Below, in pieces: positions 51,681 through 61,256 of a DNA stretch of 64,000 bases. This stretch comes from Rosettibacter sp037481715 (GTDB lineage Bacteria; Bacteroidota; Ignavibacteria; Ignavibacteriales; Melioribacteraceae): NCBI GenBank assembly GCA_037481715.1, contig JBBFLD010000003.1, positions 124,001-188,000 of the forward strand. The letters are read 5' to 3'. The notes beneath the pieces were generated by a model, which worked only from the letters and a program-made list of their open reading frames with translations, ran no database searches and was not told where the DNA came from. Each line of letters opens with the position of its first letter. Position 1 is the first letter of the stretch. The position numbers and the translations under genes are program-made.

Positions 51681-51819
51681 TTATTGCGTTAAAAGTCAAT
51701 GATACTTTTGCGATTGTTAAACTTGATTATACTTTAATAGAATTTTTATAGAATTGTATATAATTAGAAATGTTCAAAAAATCTAACTTCACAATGAATT
51801 GCTCAAATTGTAATTGTTG

Positions 51820-52464
51820 TCAGCTTTTATTGTTGTTCTTAAAATCTTCGAGATTCAAAACTTGCGAACACAATTTCAAATCATCCAATTCATTAGAAGC
51901 GATGATGACAAGATTTTTTTCCCCCTCTCTGGAAATCAATTCATAAACTTTCTCTTTTCCAAAATTATCAAGATTAGAAGTTGGTTCATCAAGAATAATT
52001 AAAGGAGGTTTATGCAGCAATGCAAAAATGAATTTTAATCTCTGCTTCATTCCTGATGAATAACCACGAACTAAATCATTTTTTCTGTCAATTAAATTCA
52101 GTTCTGAAAGCAGAAAATCAGAATATTCTCTATCGAAACTAATACCTCGAATTTTAGAGAAATAAATTAAATTCTCTTCTGCAGTAAATTCATCATAGAG
52201 AAAAAGATAGGGAGAAACAAATCCAATATAGTTATGAAGTTCTTCGTTGATAATAATTTTATCTTCATATTTGTGAGTTACTTTACCTCGAGTTGGAGAA
52301 ATTAAGTTGGCTATAATTTTTACAAATGTTGATTTGCCCGAACCATTTGGTCCTGCTACACCATAAATATTTTTCGACTCAAAAGAAGCATCGATACCAT
52401 TGAATACCAATCTTCTTCCAAAATATTTAACAAGATTTTCGATATGAAGTAAATATTCAGTCAT
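51820..52464 (-). CDS. ABC transporter ATP-binding protein (CcmA-like group)
   Basis: A 214-residue ATPase. Walker A 'GVAGPNGSGKSTFVKIIA' (about 33-50), signature 'YSSGMKQRLKFIFAL', Walker B 'PLIILDEPTSNLD'. It belongs to the short single-domain ABC proteins of the CcmA/heme-exporter and general exporter type. No permease gene is adjacent in the window: upstream is a metalloprotease gene whose end overlaps by eight bases, and downstream is the repeat region. The cargo is unknown. Confidence 0.82.
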   Translation of the reverse strand: MTEYLLHIENLVKYFGRRLVFNGIDASFESKNIYGVAGPNGSGKSTFVKIIANLISPTRGKVTHKYEDKIIINEELHNYIGFVSPYLFLYDEFTAEENLIYFSKIRGISFDREYSDFLLSELNLIDRKNDLVRGYSSGMKQRLKFIFALLHKPPLIILDEPTSNLDNFGKEKVYELISREGEKNLVIIASNELDDLKLCSQVLNLEDFKNNNKS

Positions 52465-54088
52465 TATAGATTACAAATTTTCCTTTTTTGATATTATCTC
52501 CAGAACTTACAACATAAAAATAAATTCCTGTTGCAAGTTTTTTCATCTCATTGTTTCTTGCATCCCATTTAATTACTGTTTTATCTGATGAATAAATTTT
52601 ATGCTCGCCTGAATATATTAAATCCATATCTACAGAATAAACATATAAATTAGCATAACCTGATTTTGTTCTTTCAGCGGGGAAATAAATATAATCATCA
52701 GTTGAATACCTGAATGGCTGCGGAAAAGCATAATCAACTTCTTCAGTAATTATCTGACCATCATTAATCAACTTGTTATTCAAAATATTTGATTCAGTTA
52801 AAAGAAAAGAATTATCACACTCAATCTTTGAATAATAATCATCAATTATATGTTTATAACCATTTCCACTTTGATTTGAAAGAATATATTTAAATAACAA
52901 TGTACTGTTTGGATTACTTATACCTTGAGTTAAATCTGAATTTGATATTATTGTAACAAATGTATCCGGAACTGCTTTAGCATTGTCTACAAAAATAAGA
53001 TAATTCGTAGAAACCGGTTCAGATAATATATCAATTGAAGATGAAGGAGGAATAAAAGTGACTGTCATGGAAGCTTTTATCATAGGATAATTTTCTGCTT
53101 CCTTAAAATATTTATTTGGAATAGTTCGATAGTTTGTGAAATAAATCCATTGACCAAATAGAGCGAATTCATTTTTAAATGTTGAACCATAATCTGTAAT
53201 AGCACCTGCAATTGCATTCAAAGCTCTTTCATCCGGCATATATTCCCAAATTCTTTTAATAATATCAAAACCAAATCGTTCTTTTAAGAAAATATTCCAG
53301 ATGGCAAGATTATATCCATCATTGTAAGAAAATGACCTTTGTGGATTTCTAAAAAATGAAGGCATATAAGCATAATAATCATTAATGCTGTCGAATACAA
53401 ATTCTTCCATCGAAGTAGAAGTAATTTCATAATAAAATTGGTCTGAAGTTCGATAAACATAATTTCCAATTTGAATTGCGTGATGAAGTTCGTGAGCAAC
53501 AGAAACTTTTGCGCCATCAATTCCTTTGGTGAATGTATCTGAATAATCATTATCAATTACAGTATAGCTTGTAAATTTATCTTTTCCAATTGAAGTTTCA
53601 ATTTCAGTGTAACCATACAAACCGCCGGAAAGATTTTGAATGTAAATATCATACTTATCATCACCACCCTGCCCAAAATCTGCAGGAGGAGGCGGATATT
53701 TTAAAATATTAACTTCATAATTATAAGCCGAGTCAGCTGCAAGAGCTAATTCATTCAAATCATATTTAGGCGCATGAATTCCTGTTTTATTAAAATGAAT
53801 TCTAAATTTACCAGAAGGTGTAACAATACTCGTATCTGTTGCTGGTCGTGTTGACTGTTGAGCAATTACGGTTTGTTGTTTTGGCGTGAATCGATTGAAA
53901 TTCAATTTTACTTCATTTACAATTCCAAAACCGCATTTTATGCGTTGAGTGTCTGATAAAGCAATTGTAAATTTTCGACCGCTTTGTATTCCTTTAATTC
54001 GTAAAAATTCAGAATAAAGAGAGTCGAGATTTTGTGCAACTGATAAGTTGATGAATACCAAATTTATTGCAATAAAAAATTTCTTCAT
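52457..54088 (-). CDS. Secreted metalloprotease-like protein with a type IX-like C-terminal tail
   Basis: A 543-residue exported protein. Signal peptide MKKFFIAINLVFINLSVAQ; a central zinc-protease motif HExxH is seen in 'SVAHELHHAIQIGNYV' (about residue 200). The pattern around it matches the MXAN_6640-type putative metalloproteases. The last about 90 residues ('YVYSVDMDLIYSGEHK', 'WDARNNEMKKLATGIYFY', 'KKGKFVIYND') are a FlgD-Ig/type IX sorting-like domain. Its start ATG shares one base with the stop of the upstream gene. The substrate is not known. Confidence 0.82.
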   Translation of the reverse strand: MKKFFIAINLVFINLSVAQNLDSLYSEFLRIKGIQSGRKFTIALSDTQRIKCGFGIVNEVKLNFNRFTPKQQTVIAQQSTRPATDTSIVTPSGKFRIHFNKTGIHAPKYDLNELALAADSAYNYEVNILKYPPPPADFGQGGDDKYDIYIQNLSGGLYGYTEIETSIGKDKFTSYTVIDNDYSDTFTKGIDGAKVSVAHELHHAIQIGNYVYRTSDQFYYEITSTSMEEFVFDSINDYYAYMPSFFRNPQRSFSYNDGYNLAIWNIFLKERFGFDIIKRIWEYMPDERALNAIAGAITDYGSTFKNEFALFGQWIYFTNYRTIPNKYFKEAENYPMIKASMTVTFIPPSSSIDILSEPVSTNYLIFVDNAKAVPDTFVTIISNSDLTQGISNPNSTLLFKYILSNQSGNGYKHIIDDYYSKIECDNSFLLTESNILNNKLINDGQIITEEVDYAFPQPFRYSTDDYIYFPAERTKSGYANLYVYSVDMDLIYSGEHKIYSSDKTVIKWDARNNEMKKLATGIYFYVVSSGDNIKKGKFVIYND

Positions 54089-56175
54089 TACCGAATGTAT
54101 TTAAACCTTATAAGATTGTTTGAAGAATCTGTATAAATAATCATATCAATATTATTTTTTAACTGTGCTGCAATATAACTATTGATGTTTTGGGATTCAA
54201 AAACATCATCAAACTTGTATGTTAAATAATATTTGCCAAAAGATATCTTTTTTATTCTGCCTCTGATTTTGTCATATAATAAAAAATTATCGGTTCCATC
54301 AGATTCATAAAAATAAAGATAACCTTTTGAATAAGAAAAATCAGAAAGTGTAATTGTTCTAATATGACCTTTGACAAAAACTGTAATATTTGTTTTACTG
54401 CTGTCGCTGATTACCCCAACGACAGTTTTGTCAATTTTATTTTGACTGCTGAAACTTTGCAACTCTGCTGAATAATATTGAGATTTATCAAGAACAGTTG
54501 TTGCAAGATTTATGGGACTCCCGATTTTTTTATCAAAGATAGATTTGTTAAGATAAAAAACATTATTAAATCTTGTGAAGAAATAGATTTCTTTAGTTGC
54601 TCCATCAGAAAGGGCAGCATCTTCAACATTACGAGAAATTTCTTCCAAACCTGATTTTACATATCGAAAATCTCTGTACTCATATGATTCGAAGAATAGG
54701 GTATTCTCTTTTTTTGAAAGAACATAAATTGTTTGTCTATCATTTAGAATATCGCCAATAACTTTTAGTTCTAAAATATTTCCCTTAGCATACAAAATTC
54801 TTCTCGATATTTCATTTTTTTCAAAATTCATTTTTATTATTTCAATCACAGAATTATATGGTGAATAAAAATAAAATGTTCTGCTTTCTTCATCTGTTTC
54901 GTCCACAAAATATTTTTTGTAAGCTTTCGACAAAAGAATTTTAAAATATCTTTCAAAATAATTACCTCTGCCTCCAAGCAATACATTTAAGCTCATCTCT
55001 TCTTCATCAATAAAAAATAATCCGCGCCAAGTTTGATACATGTAACTAAAACTTCCAATAATTCCCAATTTCGATTGAAGAGAAATTGCTAAATCATCAT
55101 TCAAAGAAATTACTTTGTCAATTAAATAAACTTTGCCTGATTTATCTAAAGCAATAATTTTTCTTCCGCCTCGGTCAACATAAGCTTCGATATCAACAAT
55201 GCTTGGTCTTTTTAAGTAAAGAACTGGATAATAAAAAGCTTCTGTATTTTTAGCATAAATAATGTAAAGACTTCCAGTATCTTTGTTGATAAATGCAATA
55301 TCGTTGTAACCATCAGCATTAAAATCAAAGATCAGATATTTATCAGGATGAACCGGACAATCAACAAAAATTTTTTTATTGAAAGATGAAACAGAATCTC
55401 CTTTAAGAATAACAAAATGATTTCCTTCAACATACATCAAATCATTAAATCCATCTGAATTAACATCCACAGCTTTGAATTGTTCAATATTACTGTAGGC
55501 ATTTAATGTTCTGCTTTCTCTAAAATCTCCAGCACGATTGTTATAAAAAAAGACTATTGAATTAGTGAATAAATCTACAGCAGCGATATCTGTAAAACCA
55601 TCATAATCAAGGTCGATGTATGCGGCATAAGAATAGATTCGATTGGATTTAATTTTCTTTTCATATAAAAAATTTTTTGATTCATTAAAAATTGATAATC
55701 CATCATAAGCACTCCCATAAATTAATATTTCACTGTTGCCATCATTATCAATATCCTGCAAGTCAAAATCTGAAGCAAAACCTCTCAATTTAACTTTTGA
55801 ATTGATTGACATATTTCCAGAAGAAGAAAATGAGGATAAGCCAATTAATCGTTCTTTTCTTGAAAAGAAAACATACTTTTTTCCGCCTTTCGATTGAGTG
55901 CTTTTTAATCTCAAATTATAAAGTGAAATGTTTAGAAATTTTTCTGATGGATTTGAAAATTTTTCTTTGGACCAAATTTGAAAGTTATAATTTTCGTTTT
56001 GATCAAAAAGAGTAATCAAATCACGCCAGCCGTCATTGTTAACATCTACAGCAAAGATGTTAGAAGCGTTTACTTTTGTAGAGAATTCACGGAATCTGCA
56101 AAAACCATTTAATGGAATTTGAGCATAAATATTAAGTGAAATGAATAAAAATAATAAGGTAAATTTACCCTGCAT
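54088..56175 (-). CDS. Secreted FG-GAP/VCBS-repeat protein
   Basis: An exported protein of about 695 residues. Signal peptide MQGKFTLLFLFISLNIYAQ. The N-terminal two thirds contain FG-GAP/VCBS-type calcium-binding repeats, for example 'VDVNNDGWRDLITLFDQNEN', 'QDIDNDGNSEILIYG', 'IDLDYDGFTDIAAVDL', 'VDVNSDGFNDLMYV' and 'FDFNADGYNDIAFINK'. The C-terminal part is beta-rich. Such proteins are usually surface or extracellular. The frame is open to 56283, but the ATG at 56175 opens the signal peptide and overlaps the thioesterase stop by 11 bases. The function is not known. Confidence 0.83.
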   Translation of the reverse strand: MQGKFTLLFLFISLNIYAQIPLNGFCRFREFSTKVNASNIFAVDVNNDGWRDLITLFDQNENYNFQIWSKEKFSNPSEKFLNISLYNLRLKSTQSKGGKKYVFFSRKERLIGLSSFSSSGNMSINSKVKLRGFASDFDLQDIDNDGNSEILIYGSAYDGLSIFNESKNFLYEKKIKSNRIYSYAAYIDLDYDGFTDIAAVDLFTNSIVFFYNNRAGDFRESRTLNAYSNIEQFKAVDVNSDGFNDLMYVEGNHFVILKGDSVSSFNKKIFVDCPVHPDKYLIFDFNADGYNDIAFINKDTGSLYIIYAKNTEAFYYPVLYLKRPSIVDIEAYVDRGGRKIIALDKSGKVYLIDKVISLNDDLAISLQSKLGIIGSFSYMYQTWRGLFFIDEEEMSLNVLLGGRGNYFERYFKILLSKAYKKYFVDETDEESRTFYFYSPYNSVIEIIKMNFEKNEISRRILYAKGNILELKVIGDILNDRQTIYVLSKKENTLFFESYEYRDFRYVKSGLEEISRNVEDAALSDGATKEIYFFTRFNNVFYLNKSIFDKKIGSPINLATTVLDKSQYYSAELQSFSSQNKIDKTVVGVISDSSKTNITVFVKGHIRTITLSDFSYSKGYLYFYESDGTDNFLLYDKIRGRIKKISFGKYYLTYKFDDVFESQNINSYIAAQLKNNIDMIIYTDSSNNLIRFKYIR

Positions 56176-56641
56176 TAAGTCTCTTTTGTCTTCTTTGCAG
56201 TGCCTCTTCAAATCTTCTTTTTTCATCTTCAGTTTCTGGAATAATTTCAAAAGTTTCCACTGGTTTACCATTTTCATCAACACTTACAAATGTTAAGAAT
56301 GCAGAATTAGTATGAATCCTTGTGCCCTCTGTGTGCGATTCTGCATAAACATCTACTTCAACTTCCATTGATGTTCTGAATGCACGATTAACCCTTGCAG
56401 TAATTGTAACAACATTACCAACTTTAATTGGATGATGAAAATCAATTTTATCTACCGAAGCAGTAACACAAACTCGTTGAGAATGTTTTGATGCAGAAAG
56501 AGCAGCACAAATATCAATCCACTGCATTAATTGACCGCCAAGCAAATTCCCAAGCTGATTTGTATGATTTGGCAAAACCAGCTCAGTCATTGTAACAATA
56601 GAATCTTTTACTCTTTTACTTTTTCTCTGTTGTGAGTTCAT
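56165..56641 (-). CDS. Acyl-CoA thioesterase (hotdog fold)
   Basis: A 158-residue hotdog-fold thioesterase of the YciA/BACH type. The family pattern is seen in 'TELVLPNHTNQLGNLLGGQLMQWIDICAAL' (quoted in outline; catalytic Asp in QWID and Asn in PNHTN), followed by 'VASVDKIDFHHPIKVGNVVTI'. It hydrolyses acyl-CoA to acid and CoA; chain-length preference cannot be read. The start overlaps the bamD stop by 26 bases, and its end overlaps the VCBS gene. Confidence 0.9.
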   Translation of the reverse strand: MNSQQRKSKRVKDSIVTMTELVLPNHTNQLGNLLGGQLMQWIDICAALSASKHSQRVCVTASVDKIDFHHPIKVGNVVTITARVNRAFRTSMEVEVDVYAESHTEGTRIHTNSAFLTFVSVDENGKPVETFEIIPETEDEKRRFEEALQRRQKRLNAG

Positions 56642-57389
56642 TGTGTTTGTTTGTTAATTCGGTTTCTAATTTTCTAATTTCATTTGCATTCGAATCATCT
56701 GGATATCTGCTTAGAAAAATACTTATATCTGCAAGAGCTTGATTAATAAGACCTTTTCTAATTTCTATATTAATTTTATTATACAAAGCCATAGGAGCAT
56801 ATTTTGTATCATGATAAGTTTCGAAAACTTGTTCATAATATTGCATTGCCGCTTTATCATATTCCATCTTTTCATATATCAATGCACTTTGAAATTCTTT
56901 CTGAGCAAGTTTATCATTTAGTTCTTTTATCTTTCTTTCAGCTTCTTCTACTTTTGGATTTGATGGAAATATATCAATAAAAGCTTGAAATTCTTCAATT
57001 GCTTTTTTTGTATAGGACTGGTCAAGTTGATAAGGCGGAGATAATTTATAATATGATTCTGCAAGCATAAATTGTGCATCGGGCACATAAGGACTTGTAG
57101 CATAATTTTGAATCAACTTACTGAATTCATAAGCTGCAAGAAGATATTGTTCCTGTTTGAAATATGTCATTGCAAGATAATATTGTGCATCATCATTAAT
57201 TGTGCTGCCAGGGAATTGCATCAAAATATTTTGGAATTCAATAACAGCCTGTTCATAATTTTCTTTATTATAAAGTTCTAAAGCATACTTAAAATATTCT
57301 TCTGCATTAAACTTAGAAGTATCTACACTCCCAGAGCACGATGCAATTAATAAAATTATTATAGAAGAAAGGAATAACTTTTTTATCAA
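56616..57389 (-). CDS. bamD: Outer-membrane assembly lipoprotein BamD
   Basis: A 257-residue lipoprotein with lipobox 'LLIASCSGS' followed by TPR-like helical repeats ('AEEYFKYALELYNKENYEQAVIEFQNILMQFPGS', 'AQYYLAMTYFKQEQYLLAAYEFSKLIQNY', quoted in outline). This is the BamD/YfiO architecture, a subunit of the machine that inserts beta-barrels into the outer membrane. It starts the run bamD, thioesterase, VCBS protein, metalloprotease, all overlapping or abutting. Other Bam components are not in the window. Confidence 0.88.
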   Translation of the reverse strand: MIKKLFLSSIIILLIASCSGSVDTSKFNAEEYFKYALELYNKENYEQAVIEFQNILMQFPGSTINDDAQYYLAMTYFKQEQYLLAAYEFSKLIQNYATSPYVPDAQFMLAESYYKLSPPYQLDQSYTKKAIEEFQAFIDIFPSNPKVEEAERKIKELNDKLAQKEFQSALIYEKMEYDKAAMQYYEQVFETYHDTKYAPMALYNKINIEIRKGLINQALADISIFLSRYPDDSNANEIRKLETELTNKHNELTTEKK

Positions 57390-57461
57390 GAGAACTCCGA
57401 ATTTTTAATTGATTCAACTGTAAAGATAATTAAATCATCTATGCTAAAAAAATTATAATGT

Positions 57462-58043
57462 CTATTTACTTCTCACCGTAAAAAACAAAATTACAGTTGA
57501 AATTAATACTCCAACAATAATTACAGGCTGAATTAGATTTTTTAATACTGGCTGTTCAGGAATTTTTCCTTGTGTAAATGTTAGAGCTTTATTTTCAAGA
57601 GATTCCACATCACTAAACTTTACTGTGTCAGAATATTTATAAAAAAATCTATTCGGCTTTTCTGATTTACTAAAAAATGAATAACCAGCTAAAGAAATCT
57701 CTCTTACCAATTTATCATCAGTGAAAAAATTAATCTGATTAATGTTATGATAATTAACAGTTATGTCAGTTAATGCATAAATTAAATTAACTTTAGAAGA
57801 ATCTTGCAATAGGTTAAATCCATTATTCAAAAATGAATTGACAATGCATGGTTTTAGCTCTTCGTATGCTGAAGGTATAATAATCTCAAGTTTAATTTTA
57901 TCATCATTTTTATCTAATAAAGAATCGATTCCTTTTACAGATTGATTAATTAATTGACAGCACACATTATAATTAGTTTGAGAAAAAGTTATTGAGTAAT
58001 TAATAAAAATTAAGCTGCAAAGTATCAGATAATTTTTTTTCAT
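57462..58043 (-). CDS. Exported membrane-anchored protein of unknown function
   Basis: A 193-residue protein I do not recognise. Signal peptide MKKNYLILCSLIFINYSITFSQ; a soluble domain with several aromatic and Lys/Asp-rich segments; and one C-terminal TM helix 'IQPVIIVGVLISTVILFFTV' with a short basic tail. The frame is open to a TTG at 58088, but the ATG at 58043 begins the signal peptide. There is no clear ribosome binding site. It lies between htpX and bamD on the same strand. Confidence 0.65.
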   Translation of the reverse strand: MKKNYLILCSLIFINYSITFSQTNYNVCCQLINQSVKGIDSLLDKNDDKIKLEIIIPSAYEELKPCIVNSFLNNGFNLLQDSSKVNLIYALTDITVNYHNINQINFFTDDKLVREISLAGYSFFSKSEKPNRFFYKYSDTVKFSDVESLENKALTFTQGKIPEQPVLKNLIQPVIIVGVLISTVILFFTVRSK

Positions 58044-58099
58044 TAACAAAAAATATTTATTATATAAATTTTCGATTTTAATACTCAATACAAATTATT

Positions 58100-58954
58100 T
58101 TATCTTCTTCCGCTTGCAATTTCTTTTAATCTTGCAATTCTTTCCTCTACCGGTGGGTGAGTAGAAAACAATTTAACAAGAGATTTACCACTCAACGGAT
58201 TAACTATAAACATATGAGCAGAAGAGGCTCCTGCATTTGGCATTGGAATCATTTCGTTAGCTTGAGATAATTTATTCAAAGCTGATGCAAGTCCAAGAGG
58301 TTTACCAGAAATTAATGCACCACCTTCATCTGCCATAAATTCACGAGAGCGGGAAATTGCAAGCTGAATAAGCATTGCAGCAATTGGTGCTATTATAATC
58401 AAAGCCAATTCATAAAAAATGTTACCATTATCTCTATCGTCTTTGTTGCTGCCTCCAAACATTGCAGCCCATCCAGCCATTCGAGCAATAAATGTTATAG
58501 TTCCAACAAGCGTTGCAGCAATTGTGCTTACAAGAATATCTCTGTTTTTAATATGAGTTAATTCATGAGCAATTACGCCTTCAAGTTCATCATTATTGAG
58601 AATTTTCATAATTCCAGTTGTAACAGCAACTGCACCATTTTGTGGATTTCTGCCAGTTGCAAATGCATTTGGTGTTGGACTATCAATTACATAAACTTTT
58701 GGCATTGGCAGATTAGCTTTGGAAGAAAGCTTTTCCACTATATTAAATAATTCTGGAAATTCAGCTCTTGTAACTTCGTGTGCTCGATACATTGCAAGAA
58801 CAATTTTATCTGAAAACCAATATGAACCAAAATTCAATGCAAGTGAAATTATAAATGCAATCATCATTCCTGATTGACCACCCAATAAATTTCCAACTAA
58901 AATAAATAATACCATCATTGCGGTCATCAGAATTACAGTTTTAATGCTGTTCAT
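58100..58954 (-). CDS. htpX: HtpX-type membrane metalloprotease (M48)
   Basis: A 284-residue membrane protease that removes damaged or misassembled membrane proteins. The active-site motif 'GVIAHELTHIKNRD' (HExxH) is flanked by TM segments near residues 5-50 and 145-195, the third metal ligand Glu lies in 'SREFMADEGGALIS', and 'PMPKVYVIDSPTPNAFATGRNP' is the typical N-terminal luminal segment. Length matches HtpX. It is followed on the same strand by the small exported protein. Confidence 0.92.
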   Translation of the reverse strand: MNSIKTVILMTAMMVLFILVGNLLGGQSGMMIAFIISLALNFGSYWFSDKIVLAMYRAHEVTRAEFPELFNIVEKLSSKANLPMPKVYVIDSPTPNAFATGRNPQNGAVAVTTGIMKILNNDELEGVIAHELTHIKNRDILVSTIAATLVGTITFIARMAGWAAMFGGSNKDDRDNGNIFYELALIIIAPIAAMLIQLAISRSREFMADEGGALISGKPLGLASALNKLSQANEMIPMPNAGASSAHMFIVNPLSGKSLVKLFSTHPPVEERIARLKEIASGRR

Positions 58955-59109
58955 GTTTTCTCCTTTCTTTTATTTCATGCTTTATCATTAAACTTTGCCA
59001 ACTCTAACAGAATTAGATTTCTAATTGTTCCTTAAGATTCGAAAAGTTTGTAATTACCTTGCCTTTATAGATGATTATCTTTAAAATCGTGCAATAAAAA
59101 TAGAGAATT

Positions 59110-60039
59110 ATGACAAAAGCAAAAATAATATTTGTATTTCTTTTAACAACAACTATTTCTTTCTCTCAAAGTGTCTATAGATTTTTGGAACTTGACGTAA
59201 GTCCTCGAGCTGCTGCACTTGCTGGAAGCTTTGTTGCAAACAACGATGACCCAAATGTTGTTTTTTATAATCCTGCCGGAATAAATTTTTTAGAAAGTAA
59301 TCAAACTTCATTTTCATTCTTGAAACATTTGATTGATATAAATTCTGCTTCTTTAGTTTTTACTAAAGAATTTGAAAGCATAGGTAAATTCATTGCAGCT
59401 GTAAAATACATTAACTACGGCAGCTTTACAAAAGCCGACCCTCTTGGTTTAAAACTTGGTCATTTTGGTGCAGGTGATGTTGCATTAATGATTGGATATG
59501 GAAATCATCTTGACAAAAATTTTTATTACGGAGTTAATGTTAAATTCATTTACTCTGGTATTGAGAATTATTCTTCCACAGCAGCTGCTGTTGACCTTGG
59601 TTTGCATTATGAAATACCAGAACATTTATGGAACTTTGGTTTTTCAGTTTTAAATCTTGGTTCACAACTAAATTCTTATTTCAATACTAAAGAAGAACTG
59701 CCGTTAGATATAAGACTTGGATTTTCAAAACAACTTGCAAAAGTTCCTTTAAGATTTTACTGGTCTTTTAATAACTTGAACGAAAAACAGAATAACTTTT
59801 TCTCCCGATTCAAGCAAATTACATTCGGAAGCGAAATTCAGCTTGGTCAGAGTTTTAAACTTCGAATTGGTTATGACAGCGAAAAAAGAAAAGAATTAAA
59901 AATAGGCACAACAGCAGGTCTTGCAGGTTTTAATCTTGGTTTTGGATTTAAGGCTTCAAACTACTTAATTGATTATGCATATTCATCTTTAGGTTCAATT
60001 GGTTCACTTCATAGATTTGGCATTACAACAAAATTATAA
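59110..60039 (+). CDS. PorV/PorQ-like outer-membrane protein
   Basis: A 309-residue exported beta-barrel protein of the PorV/PorQ (UPF0164) family. The mature start 'YRFLELDVSPRAAALAGSFVANNDDPNVVFYNPAGINF' (quoted in outline) is the family signature, and the C-terminal strands end '...LHRFGITTKL'. PorV and PorQ belong to the type IX secretion and attachment machinery, which suits the sorting domains seen on two proteins in this window. It is divergent from htpX and convergent with the TPR gene. Confidence 0.83.
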   Translation: MTKAKIIFVFLLTTTISFSQSVYRFLELDVSPRAAALAGSFVANNDDPNVVFYNPAGINFLESNQTSFSFLKHLIDINSASLVFTKEFESIGKFIAAVKYINYGSFTKADPLGLKLGHFGAGDVALMIGYGNHLDKNFYYGVNVKFIYSGIENYSSTAAAVDLGLHYEIPEHLWNFGFSVLNLGSQLNSYFNTKEELPLDIRLGFSKQLAKVPLRFYWSFNNLNEKQNNFFSRFKQITFGSEIQLGQSFKLRIGYDSEKRKELKIGTTAGLAGFNLGFGFKASNYLIDYAYSSLGSIGSLHRFGITTKL

Positions 60040-60041
60040 TT

Positions 60042-61184
60042 TTATTTCTTGTATGGAGATTTGAGATACATTCTTGCAAGTTCATGAGAATTATTTCTAT
60101 CTCTCAATTTTAAAACTTCATTGTAATATCTTATTGCTTTTTCTCTTTGTCCCATTTGATCATAAAGCATGGCAAGATATAAAACTGTATTGATTAAATA
60201 ACCAGATTCGGTTCCCTTATCAAGTTCTCTTGAAAGTTTTTCGCATATCTCAAAATAATAAGCTGCAGAATCTACTTTTTCTCTTATCTTATAATCCATT
60301 CCAAGATAATAGCTTGCTTCTCTTTTGAATCTTTTATTGTAACCTGGAAAACCTTTTTCACATTTGTTATAAATATCTCTAAAAATTTTGGCGGCTGATT
60401 TGTAATCATTTTCTTTAACAAAAGTTAGTCCATAATACTTTTGGAAGTTAGGATTATTTGGAAAATCAGCAAGTAGAAGTCTGCCCCATTTTCGAGCTTC
60501 GTCCATATCATTTTCAAACTGGAAATTAAGTGTCAACAAAAAATATCTTGATTCAATTCTTGCATATCTCCCATTCCATGCAACATTTTCTAATTCTTTC
60601 AATCCTCTTTTTTTATCGCCTTGTGGGAAAAATACCATAAATGGTTTAACAGCGGGATATTTTTGAGGAATTACTTCTGCATAGTAATGATAAATTCCAA
60701 AACCAAGCTGAACATCAACATTTTTGGGATCAGCTTTGTAGGCTCTGTAAACAAGTTCCAAACCTTCTTTTCCATCAAGAGCAGCTTTTATCCAGTTTTC
60801 ACGAATACCAAGCAATCTTCCTCTAAATCCTATCGAGCCTCCTTTGAAAAAGATAGCATCAATATTTTTTGGATTCTTGTCCAGAATTTTATCGCACATG
60901 TCTATTACTTCTTGAAGCTGATTGTAAAATTTTTGGTCCAAGCTTTCATCTTCCAAATCGAGTAAAATTCTCCACCATGTAATCATTGCTTTGAAAAATT
61001 TCCCCGAAGGATGAGTCGGATATTCTTTAATTACAATATCAAATGTTTTTTCTGCTTTATCGAATTCAATTCCATAAATTTGATTTACTCCAGCTTTTAC
61101 AAGTGAATCATGTCGAACCCAATCATAATTTTGAGCAAATAATAATGAAGTGTAAAGAAAGAAAAGAAATATTTTAGTTTTCAT
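60042..61184 (-). CDS. Exported tetratricopeptide-repeat protein
   Basis: A 380-residue protein with signal MKTKIFLFFLYTSLLFAQ and TPR-like helical repeats throughout ('YGIEFDKAEKTFDIVIKEYPTHPS', 'AYKADPKNVDVQLGFGIYHYYAE', 'YYGLTFVKENDYKSAAKIFRDIYN', 'LAMLYDQMGQREKAIRYYNEVLK', quoted in outline). It probably serves as a periplasmic or membrane scaffold; no partner can be named. It converges with the PorV/PorQ-like gene, two bases away. Confidence 0.82.
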   Translation of the reverse strand: MKTKIFLFFLYTSLLFAQNYDWVRHDSLVKAGVNQIYGIEFDKAEKTFDIVIKEYPTHPSGKFFKAMITWWRILLDLEDESLDQKFYNQLQEVIDMCDKILDKNPKNIDAIFFKGGSIGFRGRLLGIRENWIKAALDGKEGLELVYRAYKADPKNVDVQLGFGIYHYYAEVIPQKYPAVKPFMVFFPQGDKKRGLKELENVAWNGRYARIESRYFLLTLNFQFENDMDEARKWGRLLLADFPNNPNFQKYYGLTFVKENDYKSAAKIFRDIYNKCEKGFPGYNKRFKREASYYLGMDYKIREKVDSAAYYFEICEKLSRELDKGTESGYLINTVLYLAMLYDQMGQREKAIRYYNEVLKLRDRNNSHELARMYLKSPYKK

Positions 61185-61256
61185 ATATCTTCATAAAATT
61201 GTGCAAGCATTCTACAACTAAATTAGTAACAGGTTCTAAGCCGACTTTTTCAATAT

